Below, piece by piece: positions 1 through 10,126 of a DNA stretch of 18,577 bases. Source of the DNA: Glomus cerebriforme (taxonomy: Eukaryota > Glomeromycota > Glomeromycetes > Glomerales > Glomeraceae); the NCBI GenBank assembly GCA_003550305.1, contig QKYT01000484.1, positions 60,314 to 78,890 on the forward strand, written 5' to 3'. The notes under the pieces are model-generated. The model searched no databases, had not been told where the DNA came from, and was given only the letters and a program-made list of their open reading frames with translations. Each line of letters begins with the position of its first letter. The stretch's first letter is position 1. The position numbers and the translations under genes were made by a program.

Positions 1-985
1 AATTATATAATTTTGTTTTAACGTAAATAATTACCTCAAAACCGAAGAAAGTATCAACCAAAGCTAAAGAGAATTTTGTCATTTTTCCAAAAGTTTCTTG
101 ATTTGNTTTAACATTAATTTGTTTTCTTACGNCATTTAATTGATTTATAAAAGGANATAATGTATAAGCTATTCGAANAGGTTGTAATAGAGTACACCTA
201 AATCTCTCAAAAAATGATTCATTTTCAAATGAGACGTTACAGCCGAAAATCGGATCAGATTTATATGGTTTATTATCAGCCACTAAAATAAATAATGATA
301 ATATTTAATTAAGTGAAAATTTTTTTTTTTAAATGAATATTATTAAAAATAGAAAAAAAAAATTATAATTACATATAAGTCCCGAAGTCCATCCTACAAC
401 GGGTTTTTTTAGAGCGTAAGCAATATCTAAGCAAGCATCATTCACAAAATAATCACAAAAGAATAAATCAGGATTATATTCTCCGGCAGCAGTTTTATAT
501 ATTTCATAAGTTTGATTGTATAATTTTACGGCCAGTTCCATAATTATTGCAACTGCTCGATAATCAAATTCTTTATGAATTTCTTCTTTCAATTCTTCTA
601 AAGGTAAATCAGGTCCTAATGAAACTTGTTTAACAGTTGGGTATTCTGATGATGGTTCATATTTTCCTGTACTTACTAATACGATCTACGTATCGAAAAT
701 AGAATGGAAATAAGAAATAATTAGGCGATGATCAAATTTTTAAAAAAATACGTTAAAAAAACTTACATTGTAACCTCTTTCAATTAATATCTCAGCNATA
801 TCAAGCATTGGTTTAACATGACTTCTTCCACCNGCAAAAGAACCAATCAAAATATTTTTAGGTATGCTCGAACGATCTATATCAACGTTCCTAGGGACAT
901 AATTTTGCGTCGCGATACTAACGTTGACGAGATTTAATAGGAAGAGTAACAAAAATAATAATGAAATAAAATTTCTTTTAATCAT
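1..985 (-). CDS. UDP-glycosyltransferase, second copy, 5' exons only (cut by window edge)
   Basis: This is a paralogue of the gene at 6439-8461 in the same orientation. Exons are 767-985 (73 codons, signal peptide plus the GGRSHVKPML catalytic-His segment), 373-685 and 35-282. Introns are 81 and 90 bases and splice phases equal those of the other copy. A donor at 34-33 shows that the gene continues left of the window, so the signature exon is not visible. The signal peptide is four residues longer (an LLNL insertion). Exon 2 differs from its partner at about 16 of 313 bases by eye, for example AVAIIMEL against GIAIIIEL. No stop or frameshift is seen in the visible exons, although six N bases hide residues, one in GSFxGGRSH. 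Whether it is functional depends on the unseen 3' half. Confidence 0.88.
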
Positions 986-1145
986 TTTGCTAATCGATGA
1001 TTTTTTTTTTTTTTTTTTTGTATATATTTGAAAAAAAATTTTAATTATTGAAAAGAAAAGATCTCTTAAATATATTTTTTTATGATGATTGTTATATATT
1101 CCATTAAATAATACAGTAATTTTACAAAATAGATTGCGTATTTAC

Positions 1146-1353
1146 AGGACCCCGGAAACTTGTCCCAGGAAATTTTATATATTAAAATTACCCAAGATCT
1201 TATTGGCTACTTGGTTATAAAAGGAAATTTTCATAATAATGCAGTGTAACATTTCCTTTTTTAAGGCGTAATTTATCTATTTGGATAAAGATCTTCAAAA
1301 ACTTCTCACCCTTGAGTTTTCCTGGGACATCAATTATAAGTTTCCGGGGTCCT
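1146..1353. mobile_element. 208-bp MITE with 16-bp inverted ends and 8-bp target duplication
   Basis: The ends are perfect 16-bp inverted repeats: AGGACCCCGGAAACTT at the left and its reverse complement at 1338-1353. A second matching block, GTCCCAGGAAA, lies just inside each end, offset by a few bases on the right. The direct repeat GTATTTAC flanks the element at 1138-1145 and 1354-1361. The duplicated locus has a single GTATTTAC at 8608-8615, so the empty site is visible. An 8-bp duplication fits the hAT superfamily. There is no coding capacity, so it must have been moved by another element's transposase. Confidence 0.9.
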
Positions 1354-1712
1354 GTATTTACTGTACTGCACTATTTGTAATACAATATGATCTTTTAAAA
1401 TGATTGATATGCATATACAGTATAGTATATCCGATATACTGTACAGTTATAACAGATAATATATATCGCTAATAAATAATAAATATTGTCTTATGATCGA
1501 CACTAAACTTTTTAAAAAAATTCCTGATTTGTATATTCATTTTTTTTTAAAAAAAAATTACCGATTTGTATATTCATTTTTTTAAAAAAAAAAATTTTAC
1601 TTCTATCAAAAAATAATATTAGAGCTTGTCAGATTGGAACCGGTTAAAGGTCAACTGGTTAAGAAATCTGTTAAATGTTAAACTAACCGCATATTAGTTG
1701 AATCTTAATAAG

Positions 1713-1770
1713 TTAATTCTGGTCAAACTTTAACGCTGGCCAAAATTTAATTCTGAACCAGAATTTAAGT
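1713..1770. repeat. Foldback-like insert sharing a TTAATTCTGGCCAAA motif
   Basis: The segment holds TTAATTCTGGTCAAA, GCTGGCCAAAAT and an imperfect palindrome around TTCTGAACCAGAA. The matching place in the right copy (about 8890-8930) lacks it. The same motif forms the arms of the foldback at 3309-3349, suggesting one small family of inverted-repeat elements. Confidence 0.4.
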
Positions 1771-3079
1771 TTAATAAAGGTAGTAAACGAAGCCATTGGT
1801 ACGTTTGGTTACATTTATGATTTGTTTTTTTACACATTTATTTCCTTTTTTAAATTGGAAAATCCTTTTACATATTAACGATTCTAGATGCATTATTTAC
1901 GATTTGGTTGAATCAATTACACGAATTGGACCAATCGAATATTATTAAGAATATCTTTGATAATGAAACTTGATTCATTCGGATAATCTCATCTTTTTGT
2001 AGAACACCTTTGTTATAAAAATAGAAAATCTATGATACTTTCATTTAATTTATAGTTCTGTGAATTAGAAAATAATAAGCATGGCGTAAAAAGAAACCCG
2101 TGTTGGTAAATCATTCAACGAATGTAAAATCTTAAAATTAAATTCGGAAATTAAATTTGCTATGATTATTGAAATAAAGATCATATTATTAACTACTTCA
2201 ATTACGTATAATAAGCCAGGTTTATCTGATTATATTATAAAAGAAACTATTATGAAACCACAAAAAGCATAGTAAATTTATGTCTAAAATAAAAATTTTA
2301 GAATAAATCAAAATTTTCTTTCTTTAAATTAGTAAATGGTCGATACTGCCCATTAAAAAAAACTCCTTTTTTTTTTTTTTTTTGCTAAGTTATTGTTCAA
2401 ATGATCAGCATATTATTTTAAATAGTCCCCATTTTCGGTTTAATTGATGTTTTTAATCACTCATCTACTCATCTGACCAATTTGTATCATTTTTATGTAA
2501 TAAAAAAAAAAATATTGTGAATTGTGAAATTGTTATGTGGAAACCATAAATTTTTTATACATTGTTTTCTGAATCGTTCAAATTATGTAATGGTAAATGA
2601 TCAAATGATAAATGAACACCGTATTTGTCAATTCATTTGGATGCATGGATCATGTGGTCAAATATAAATTTTAAGGTTTTTCATGTTTGAAAATGGACAT
2701 AATTTTTTTTTTTTTNTNTTCTCGTTAAAAAATAAAATTGGAATTTCTTTTTAATCGCCCAATCGAATAATTGGTTAATTCTTTAATATTAAGCTTTAAG
2801 CAATTTGTGTAATTAGTAGAAGGATTTTGCTAAATATCACCGGCGATGATTGTGAAATTTTTTTTACTTTATTTCGACTAATATATTAACCTAATCATAT
2901 TATAAATACTATTAATATGTGTAAATTTGTAACTTTTTCTATGGTTAGAAGAGCTGTTGTTTTGACAGTTTTTGAGAAAAAACATGAAAACTTGATTTTT
3001 ACATTTTTTTTTTTTTTTTTTTACTTTAAGTAAAAATTTTTAATTAAATATTTTCAAAAATTTGATGCGAGACATATTT

Positions 3080-3235
3080 AGACGATACCGGCCGGAACAA
3101 TCTGTGTTAAATTTTAAAAAAAATTTTATATATTATTACTATACCGGGTACAATTACAAAAAAATTTCATATGAATTTTACATATAAAATTTTTTGAAAA
3201 AAAATTAAAAGCCGGGTTGCCGGGTCATTTTCGAA
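3080..3235. other. CCGG-rich islands in AT-rich sequence, possible transposon end
   Basis: Short GC islands (ACCGGCCGGAAC, ACCGGGTAC, GCCGGGTTGCCGGGTC) stand out in an almost pure A/T background. The spacing resembles the ACCGG-rich end of the hAT element at 4671-4792. No target duplication or inverted partner was found, so this is only a suggestion. The neighbouring sequence 2829-3080 shows nothing recognisable. Confidence 0.2.
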
Positions 3236-3308
3236 ATTTTAGAACCAATAAATTAAGTTTATTTAATACCTATTATTTAAATTTTTTAAATTATAAATTA
3301 TTTTTTAT

Positions 3309-3349
3309 CTTAACTCTGGCCGAAATCATCATGTTTGGCCAGAATTAAG
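3309..3349. repeat. Short foldback with 16-17 base arms
   Basis: The left arm CTTAACTCTGGCCGAAA pairs with the right arm TTTGGCCAGAATTAAG with one mismatch and one extra base, around a loop of 8 bases. It shares its arm sequence with the insert at 1713-1770. Confidence 0.55.
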
Positions 3350-3692
3350 CGGTGACAATCACTACCGGTGAGATTTAGCAATACTCCCATCACATTTATC
3401 ACATTACGAAAATAAAAGTTAAATCGTAGTACATCTCCATTATTACGTGATTAGGTTGGTAAAATTCATACAATTACCAGAAGTATAAGATTTACAACAA
3501 AGTATAATCTATGTTTTCCTTTATATGTTCTCCTTTAAAATTCGATTATCTTTTCACGTAAAAATGGTAAAGCCGTGATAGAGATCTCCAGCGGCATTTA
3601 ACTATTTTTTTTTCATTATATTGATTAGTTTAAAATAAATTAATTAAAAGTGAGTTTTAAATTAGTAACTGATGATTATTTTTTTTTTTCAG

Positions 3693-4600
3693 ACAAGTGA
3701 ATTTGTTTTCAACAATTTAAACTTTTCAAAATAAAAATAAAGATTAACGATAAAAAAGAAGCACAAGTATATACTAAAATAGATAGACCAAATTATTGAT
3801 TTCTAATGATCGATCGGGTCAAATAGATGTTACAGAAAAATATATAATTTTTATACCTATGAAAGGTATTGGCTTTGATACAAAAAAAATTCAACCCGTA
3901 CTACACTAACTACAGTAATTAAATGCAATCCAATAACTAGTTTTCAGTAGGTTTCCTAATGTAAATATACTCAAATTAATAAATAATGTTTTTACGTTCT
4001 TTTGATCGTTTATAATCAGCTTAGTTTTTTTTCTTTTACTTAGCCGCCTCCATTACATTCCATACATATTAGTATACATAAAAGAACAAAAACCGAATAT
4101 TAAATAGACGATGAATTATTTCCCTTCAAAATCCACATACGTTAGACTTCGCATTTCAATTTAATATGAACTTTCAAAATAAGGAATCAAAGATGTTTTC
4201 CTACAAAATATAGAATATTTATGTTTTAGTAATGTAGATTCTTTAATAGTGCCTCCAGAAAAATATAAAGTTCGTCAATCTGCATTATATTGGACTAATG
4301 AATGATCGTTAAATGTAAGATTGAGTTTATTTTTATAAAAAATACAATTTCTATGAAATCATTAGATATTTACCATCTCATTTGATAGTAAATATTTAAT
4401 TTTACCAGAATTAAGTCCATTCACTACGTTATCAAATGCCTTATCTATCTACTATCTATCCACTAAAAAAATTCATACCGATCTGTAGAGGTTTAGATTA
4501 CTCTCCTGTATAAATAAATTAAATTGTGTAATGTGAAATGCGTGATACACCTGCGCCTGATATGAAATTCTATTTTCGTCGAAATGAAATGACAAACTGG
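3693..4600 (+). pseudogene. Eroded plus-strand coding relic of unknown family
   Basis: Short open stretches with coding-like composition occur in one orientation. A T-rich acceptor at 3682-3692 opens 3693-3728 (TSEFVFNNLN...). Next come 3799-3906 (ISNDRSGQIDVTEKY, then FIPMKGIGFDTKK), 4216-4302 (CFSNVDSLIVPPEKYKVR, then ALYWTNE), 4390-4485 after another AG (KYLILPELSPFTTLSNALS) and 4538-4600 (MRDTPAPD to NEMTNW, ending in a consensus CTG|GTAAGT donor). Stops and frame changes separate them, so no intact product can be made. I do not recognise the family. The evidence is the non-random peptides and splice-like borders, and some stretches could be chance. Confidence 0.35.
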
Positions 4601-4670
4601 TAAGTGGCGTGATTATTAATTAACCTATTGATTTTTTTTGTTTTATTATAGATAAATTTTATAAATCGGA

Positions 4671-4792
4671 TTAGAGGTTAGAACCGAATGTGCCAAACCA
4701 GTTTTGGACCCGTTTTCTCATAATTCGGGTCAACCGGTTTCTGATTACGAAAACCGGTTTGCGTTTAAACCGGGTGCAACCGGGTGCCCGAA
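4671..4792. mobile_element. Probable hAT terminal region with ACCGG-type subterminal repeats
   Basis: A GC-richer block holds CAACCGGTTT, AAACCGGTTT, AAACCGGGTG and CAACCGGGTG at spacings of 10-20 bases. It lies just outside the 3' arm that follows the minus-strand hAT transposase relic, where the element terminus and transposase-binding repeats would be expected. No exact inverted partner or target duplication was found. Confidence 0.45.
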
Positions 4793-5272
4793 TAAATAAA
4801 TAATAACTGATAAATTTTACTTCGAATTTTTAATTTAATAAAATATAGAGTTTTATTTTTAATTTATATTATTTATTGTTAATTTTAATTATATTGTTAT
4901 ATATATAGAGCTTTATTTTTAATTATATATATTATATTAGTTTAGTTTATTTTCTTAATTAAATTAGATATATAGATAGTTAGTGGGACGGGAGGACGGG
5001 AAAATCAAGTATTTTATTTTCGTATCATTAAATTCCATTAAATTATCCGATCGACAACCGTTAAATAATCCGGCCAAAAACATTTGTTTAGATATCAAGA
5101 AAATAATGACACGAACTTTATTAAACATATATAAAAACTAAAAATCAAACCAAATTTGAATCTTTATTAAATAATACTAAAAAAACAAAATAAATCTTTA
5201 CAAAAAAAAACTNAAAACTAAAAAATTAAATCTTTGCTAAAATTAAAACAAAAAACTAAAACTAATCTTAAT
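4793..5272 (-). repeat. hAT 3' arm, copy A
   Basis: This A/T-rich arm downstream of the hAT transposase relic is repeated at 17657-18144 in the same orientation with high similarity, including ATATATAGATAGTTAGTGG and GATCGACAACCGTTAAATAA. It ends with repeated AAAACTAAAAA blocks. Together with the transposase it defines one hAT family present at least twice in the window. Confidence 0.75.
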
Positions 5273-5301
5273 CTAACGAAGGAAATATATTAAAATNCTC
5301 A

Positions 5302-5865
5302 CTATTCCTCTTTAAAAATAACATTTTATTTACCAAATTCAGGAGAGGGTCAAGTTCGTCTAGCAGAAATATGATTACCTGCATCCGAAAATAATCTCTC
5401 GCTCGGAACTGATGTTGCAGGAATGGATAGGTACTTTCTTGCAATTTGAGCTAAAATTGGTAAAGTGGTCTTATTAACCGACCACCATTTTAATGGATCA
5501 TCTTTCAATCTGATTTGTTTTTGCCGCAAATAAAGCATCAATTCATCTTCATNTTCAACTTCTATTTCTTGTGCATTACCTTTTAATGCTTTAAAAATAC
5601 CATCATCATCATCATCTGAAGAAATAATACTATTAATACTATTTCTAGGCAGGTCTTTCTTTGCGTATAATTCTTGAACTAACTTTTTNGCTTCGTCTTT
5701 ACCATCACCATTACACCAATCAAATGTTTTAAACGAGGATCCAGAAATGTTGCAATAAGTACAATGTCGGATGGGGCTGACCAAAGTTCATCTAAAGATA
5801 GGAAAATGTTATCTCTTGTGAAGAAAATAATTAAATCAATATAAATTAATTCTTCATTTGTGAAT
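5302..5865 (-). pseudogene. hAT transposase, C-terminal fragment, broken
   Basis: Read on the minus strand, the upstream part (DELWSAPSDIVLIATFLDPR) and the downstream part (FKTFDWCNGDGKDE, then the dimerisation block DPLKWWSVN...LPILAQIARKYL and VPSERLFSDAGNHISARRT) lie in different frames. One base missing near 5730, inside what was CGTTTT, explains the shift. After ARRT, a TGA (5350-5352) and a TAA (5326-5328) interrupt the usual tail, which ends near a TAG at 5302. The N-terminal BED finger and most of the RNase H-like catalytic core are absent, so it cannot make active transposase. An acidic Asp-rich insert (SSDDDDDG) is visible. Two N bases lie inside. Confidence 0.88.
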
Positions 5866-6438
5866 ACATACAATATACAATATCTTTATTAATCAAGTGG
5901 AAATAAAAATATAAGAATATTATCTATTGTCATGATGAACATATGTTATTTGATTCATTAATAATATCATATTTATGATATTGTCAAATACAGTACATGA
6001 TGGATGTATAGTATATATAATATTATGAAAGAAAATTTCGCAGTATTTGACGGAAAATTTTTTTCTACTCAACCCGAAGTGCTGCTGTAGAATTATTATC
6101 ATAATGAATATAATATTGTAATAAAACAAATATTTATTTTTTTTTTAAAAAATAATAAGTAAATTTAAATATATAATAGTATATAAAATAATTTTTCTTT
6201 TATATGCGGAATTTTTTCTTTTGTAATGTATGACAAAATAATTTTATCGCTTTTTAAAAACCACTTTATTGTCTGTTATGTATATAATTTTTTTTACAAT
6301 CTAGTAAAATGTATATAAAAAAATTTTTTTATTTACGAAAAAAGAAATATATGTTAAAGAAAAAAAAAGTACATTTTCTAATACAATATTATAATATATA
6401 CTGTATATATATAATATTTAAAATGATATTTAAAATAC
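5866..6438. other. Spacer between hAT relic and glycosyltransferase stop codon
   Basis: Strongly A/T-rich sequence with many TATA-type runs and a GC-richer patch at 6040-6090. It would hold the 3' end of the glycosyltransferase transcript. No gene or repeat was recognised. Confidence 0.5.
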
Positions 6439-8461
6439 TTATTCTTTTTTTGATTTACTAGTAACAGACGAAGAAGTAATTACAAAAAATTTAAGTGNAA
6501 TCCATAAACTTACTCCAATAGATCCAAGAATAATACCTAATAAAGCTCCATAAANATCAAGATTATTACNTCTAATAAATCCCATTCTAGNATCAGCAGG
6601 AATCCATTCATATAAAAATTTTTCATTTTCAACATCATTAATAATATTATGACTATGTAAAACATATTCAATTAAATCAGCAGCTTTATATTTNCTTTTA
6701 CTANTAATTTTNGCTAAAANTTCTAATCTTTTTNAATTTTTCTTTATATTCTCATCTTTTAATAAATGATCCATTTTATTTATAATATCATTAACTTCCA
6801 AATTAAATTTATTTAATGATAATCCTACACCAGCTGTTATTAATTTTTGAGCATTTCCCATTTGATCACCTCCAAAAGGTAATACTAACATAGGAGTACC
6901 AGTATATAAAGATTCATGAGTACTTCCTGCGCCTCCATGACTAAAAAATAATTTCGTATTAGTATGATTAAGTATAGCAAATTGTGGTGCAAANTTTGAT
7001 ATATGAATATGTGGATGTTTGTTATTTAAGATTTGTGAAGTTTGAATTTGTGAACCATCNGTTAAATTTAATGTAGGATAAAAATCATCTTTTGATGTTT
7101 GAACTAATGCCCAAATTACACCATCAATCATATTTTTGTTGATTGCTTCAAGAATTGATTGTAAAATTTTACTATTATTTTCAGTAGTTGTGAAAAATCT
7201 TGTACCAAATGCTANATATAAAACACGTTCNTGTGTATTCATAAAATCAGAAAGTTCGGGTGTAAGNGTTGGATATTCATTTGGTAATACTGGTCCAATT
7301 TCCTATTGATTTGAAAAAGTACGGAAAGAAAATTAATTTTAGTATTTTTAAATCATAATTGTACGTTAATATTATATAAAGATAATAATTTACCTGAACA
7401 TTTGGTGGTAAAGATTGTGGTAACTTTTAAAATAAAGATAAAAAAAAATTATTATTATTAAATAATAATTTAAGATAAGGTTTAATTATATAATTTTGTA
7501 TTAACGTAAATAATTACCTCAAAACCGAAGAAAGTATCAACCAAAGCTAAAGAGACTTTTGACATTTTTCCAAAAGTTACTTGATTTGGTTCAACATTAG
7601 TTTGTTTTCTTACGTCATTTAATTGATTTATAAAAGGAGATAATGTATAAGCTATTCGAATAGGCTGTAATAGAATACACCTAAATCTCTCAAAAAATGA
7701 TTCATTTTCAAATGAGATGTTACAGCCGAACATCGGATCAGATTTATATGGTTTATTATCAGCCACTAAAATAAATAATGATAATATTTTAATTAAGTAA
7801 AAATTTTTTTTTAAAAAAATGAATATTATTAAAAATAGAAAAAAAAAAATTATAATTACATATAAGTCCCGAAGTCCATCCTACAACAGGTTTTTTTAGA
7901 GCGTGAGCAATATCTAAGCAAGCATCATTTACAAAATAATCACAAAAGAATAAATCAATATTATATTCTTCAGCAGCGGTTTTATATATTTCATAAGTTT
8001 GATTGTATAATTTTACGGCCAGTTCTATAATTATTGCGATTCCTCGATAATCAAATTCTTTATGAATTTCTTCTTTCAATTTTTTTAAAGGTAAATCAGG
8101 TCCTAATGAAACTTGTTTGACAGCTGGGTATTCTGATGATGGTTCATATTTTCCTGTACTTACTAATACGATCTATGTATCGAAAATAGAATGAAAATAA
8201 GAAAAAATTAGACGATGATCAAATTTTTTAAAAAAATACGTTAAAAAAACTTACATTGTAACCTCTTTCAATTAATATCTCAGCAATATCAAGCATTGGT
8301 TTAACATGACTTCTTCCACCAGCAAAAGAACCAATCAAAATATTTTTAGGTATGCTCGAACGATCTATATCAACGTTCCTAGGGACATAATTTTGTGTCG
8401 CAATACTAACGTTGACGAAGAGAAACAAAAATAATAATGAAATAGAATTTCTTTTAATCAT
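6439..8461 (-). CDS. UDP-glycosyltransferase (GT1 family), complete five-exon gene
   Basis: Five exons on the minus strand join in frame: 8255-8461, 7860-8172, 7518-7765, 7394-7423 (a 30-base micro-exon) and 6439-7302, giving 553 codons. Every intron is GT-AG and 82-94 bases long. Residues 1 to about 21 form a hydrophobic signal peptide. Residues 48-55 (AGGRSHVK) carry His52 and DLFFCDYF carries Asp147, fitting the UGT catalytic dyad. The UGT signature lies at about 370-417: FAPQ, then SHGGAGSTHE (387-396), then GGDQMGNA (410-417), the sugar-nucleotide binding part. A membrane helix spans about 517-541 and the tail is KSKKE, a KxKxx-type ER retrieval signal. Established knowledge: such proteins move a sugar from a UDP-sugar to a lipid or small molecule in the ER lumen. 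The acceptor cannot be read from sequence. About a dozen single N bases in the last exon leave some residues unknown, but no stop is seen. Confidence 0.92.
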
Positions 8462-10126
8462 TTTGTTAATCGATGATTTTTTTTTGTATATATTTGAAAA
8501 AAATTTTTAATTATTGAAAAGACAAATACAATTTGATCTCTTTTATATATATTTTTTTATGATGATTGTTATATATTCCATTAAATAATTAACTAAAAAT
8601 AGATTGCGTATTTACTGTACCTGCGCTATTTGTAATACAATATGAATCTATGTGATTAAAAATTTTCATTATTATTATATCATTCACATGAAAATCGGAA
8701 ATGAGAGTCTTTTAAAAAGATGATTGATGTGCATATAAAAGTAATGTATAGTATTTCCGATGGAAAATTAAAAAAAAAATGTATATTTAAAAAAAAAAAT
8801 TTTACTTCTATCAAAAATAATATTAGAGCTTGTCAGATTGGAACCGGTTAAGGTCAACCGGTTAAGAAATCTGCTAAATGTTAAATTAACCGGTTAAAGA
8901 ATTAATAAATAAAGCCATTGATGACGGTTAATTTCGGTTATCATTGTACTATGATTTGTTTTTTTACACACTTATTTCTTTTTTTAAAAAAGTATATAAT
9001 TGGAAAATTCTTTTACATATTAATGATTCTAGATGCTTTTACGATTTGATTGAATCAATTACATGAATTGGACCAATCGAATATTAGTAAGAATATCTTT
9101 GCTAACAAAGGTTAGAGTTTTCCATAGAATATAACTCCGAACAATGAAACTTGGTTCATTCGGATATTTCCGCACGTATCTCATCTTTTTACAGAATATC
9201 TTTGTTATAAAAATAGAAAACCTATGTCCTATGATACTTTCAGTTAATTTATAGTTCTATGAATTAGAAAAAAATAAGCATCGTATAAAGAAAACCGTGT
9301 TGGTAAATCATTCAACGAATGTAAAACTTAAACGGTTAATAAAGTAACTTAAATTGGCTATTATTATCGAAATAATCATATTATTAACTACTTCAATTAC
9401 GTATAATAAGCCAGATTTTTGGTTTTATCTGATTATATTGATTAGATTAATAAAATTAGTCGTTTGGAGTATGCTTCTTGTGGTTTCATAATAGTTTCAC
9501 ATTACATAGTAAATTTATGTAAAAATTTTATAATAAATCAAAATTTTCTTTCTTTTAAATTAGTAAATGGCAAAAAAAAAAAAAAAAAAGTAACGGGCAA
9601 AGCCTTAATTCTATTGTATCAAATGATCAGCATATTATTTTATTCATCTCCATTTTCGGTTTAAACCAGTGTACGGAAATTGACAAATTGACATTGACAA
9701 ATCATTTTTAATTACTCATCTGACCAATTTGGAATTTTATTTTCATTTTTATGTAATAAAAAAAAATATTATGAATTATGAAATTGTTTAACATGTGGAA
9801 ACCATAAATTTTTTATACATTATTTTCTGAATCGTTCAAATTATGCAAGTTTCTTAATGGTAAATGATTAAATGATAAATGAACACCGTATTTGTCATTT
9901 GGATCATTTGCAGAAATGAAAACGATGACAAATCATTTGGATGGATCATGTGATCAAATATAAATTTTAAGGATTTTCATGTTTGAAAATGCACATTTTT
10001 TTTTTTTTTTTTTGTATTTTCGTTAAAAAATAAAATTGGGATTTCTTTTTATCGGCCCAATCAAATAATTTGTTAATTCTTTAATATTAAATTTTAAGCA
10101 ATTTGTGTAATTAGTAGAAGGATTTT
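8462..10126. repeat. Upstream arm of the tandem duplication, right copy
   Basis: This is the homologue of 986-2828. It keeps the MITE-free site at 8608-8615 (GTATTTAC once only). It carries three ACCGGTT motifs (8843-8849, 8857-8863, 8889-8895), of which only the first survives in the left copy. Homology ends at 10126, exactly where a truncated Crypton-like reading frame begins. No protein-coding gene was recognised inside. Confidence 0.8.
8540..8552 (-). promoter_or_regulatory. TATA-like box of the complete glycosyltransferase gene
   Basis: On the minus strand this reads TATATATAAAAG, about 80 bases upstream of the ATG at 8461. The same position in the left copy (1066-1077) reads TATATTTAAG, a weaker match. 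Assignment as a TATA element rests on position and consensus only. Confidence 0.4.

Larger units (their letters stand above)
986..2828. repeat. Upstream arm of the tandem duplication, left copy
   Basis: This non-coding stretch upstream of the left glycosyltransferase matches 8462-10126 throughout, with small indels and homopolymer changes. It ends at the shared string AGTAGAAGGATTTT, after which the two copies diverge completely. Extra material here that is absent from the other copy includes the MITE at 1146-1353 and about 100 bases near 1695-1795. Several T or A runs of 15-20 bases occur. No gene was found in it. Confidence 0.8.

Noticed and set aside
1..985. Left glycosyltransferase copy as a pseudogene ending at intron stops
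   Set aside because: The apparent short frames end only because they run into introns; all visible splice sites and phases agree with the complete copy.
5920..6129. 69-codon minus-strand frame between the hAT relic and the glycosyltransferase
   Set aside because: Ile/Asn-rich translation of A/T-rich spacer with no motif and no conserved partner.
9464..9664. 66-codon plus-strand frame in the upstream arm of the right copy
   Set aside because: The matching region of the left copy is broken by indels, the peptide ends in a poly-Lys run from an A tract, and nothing suggests coding.
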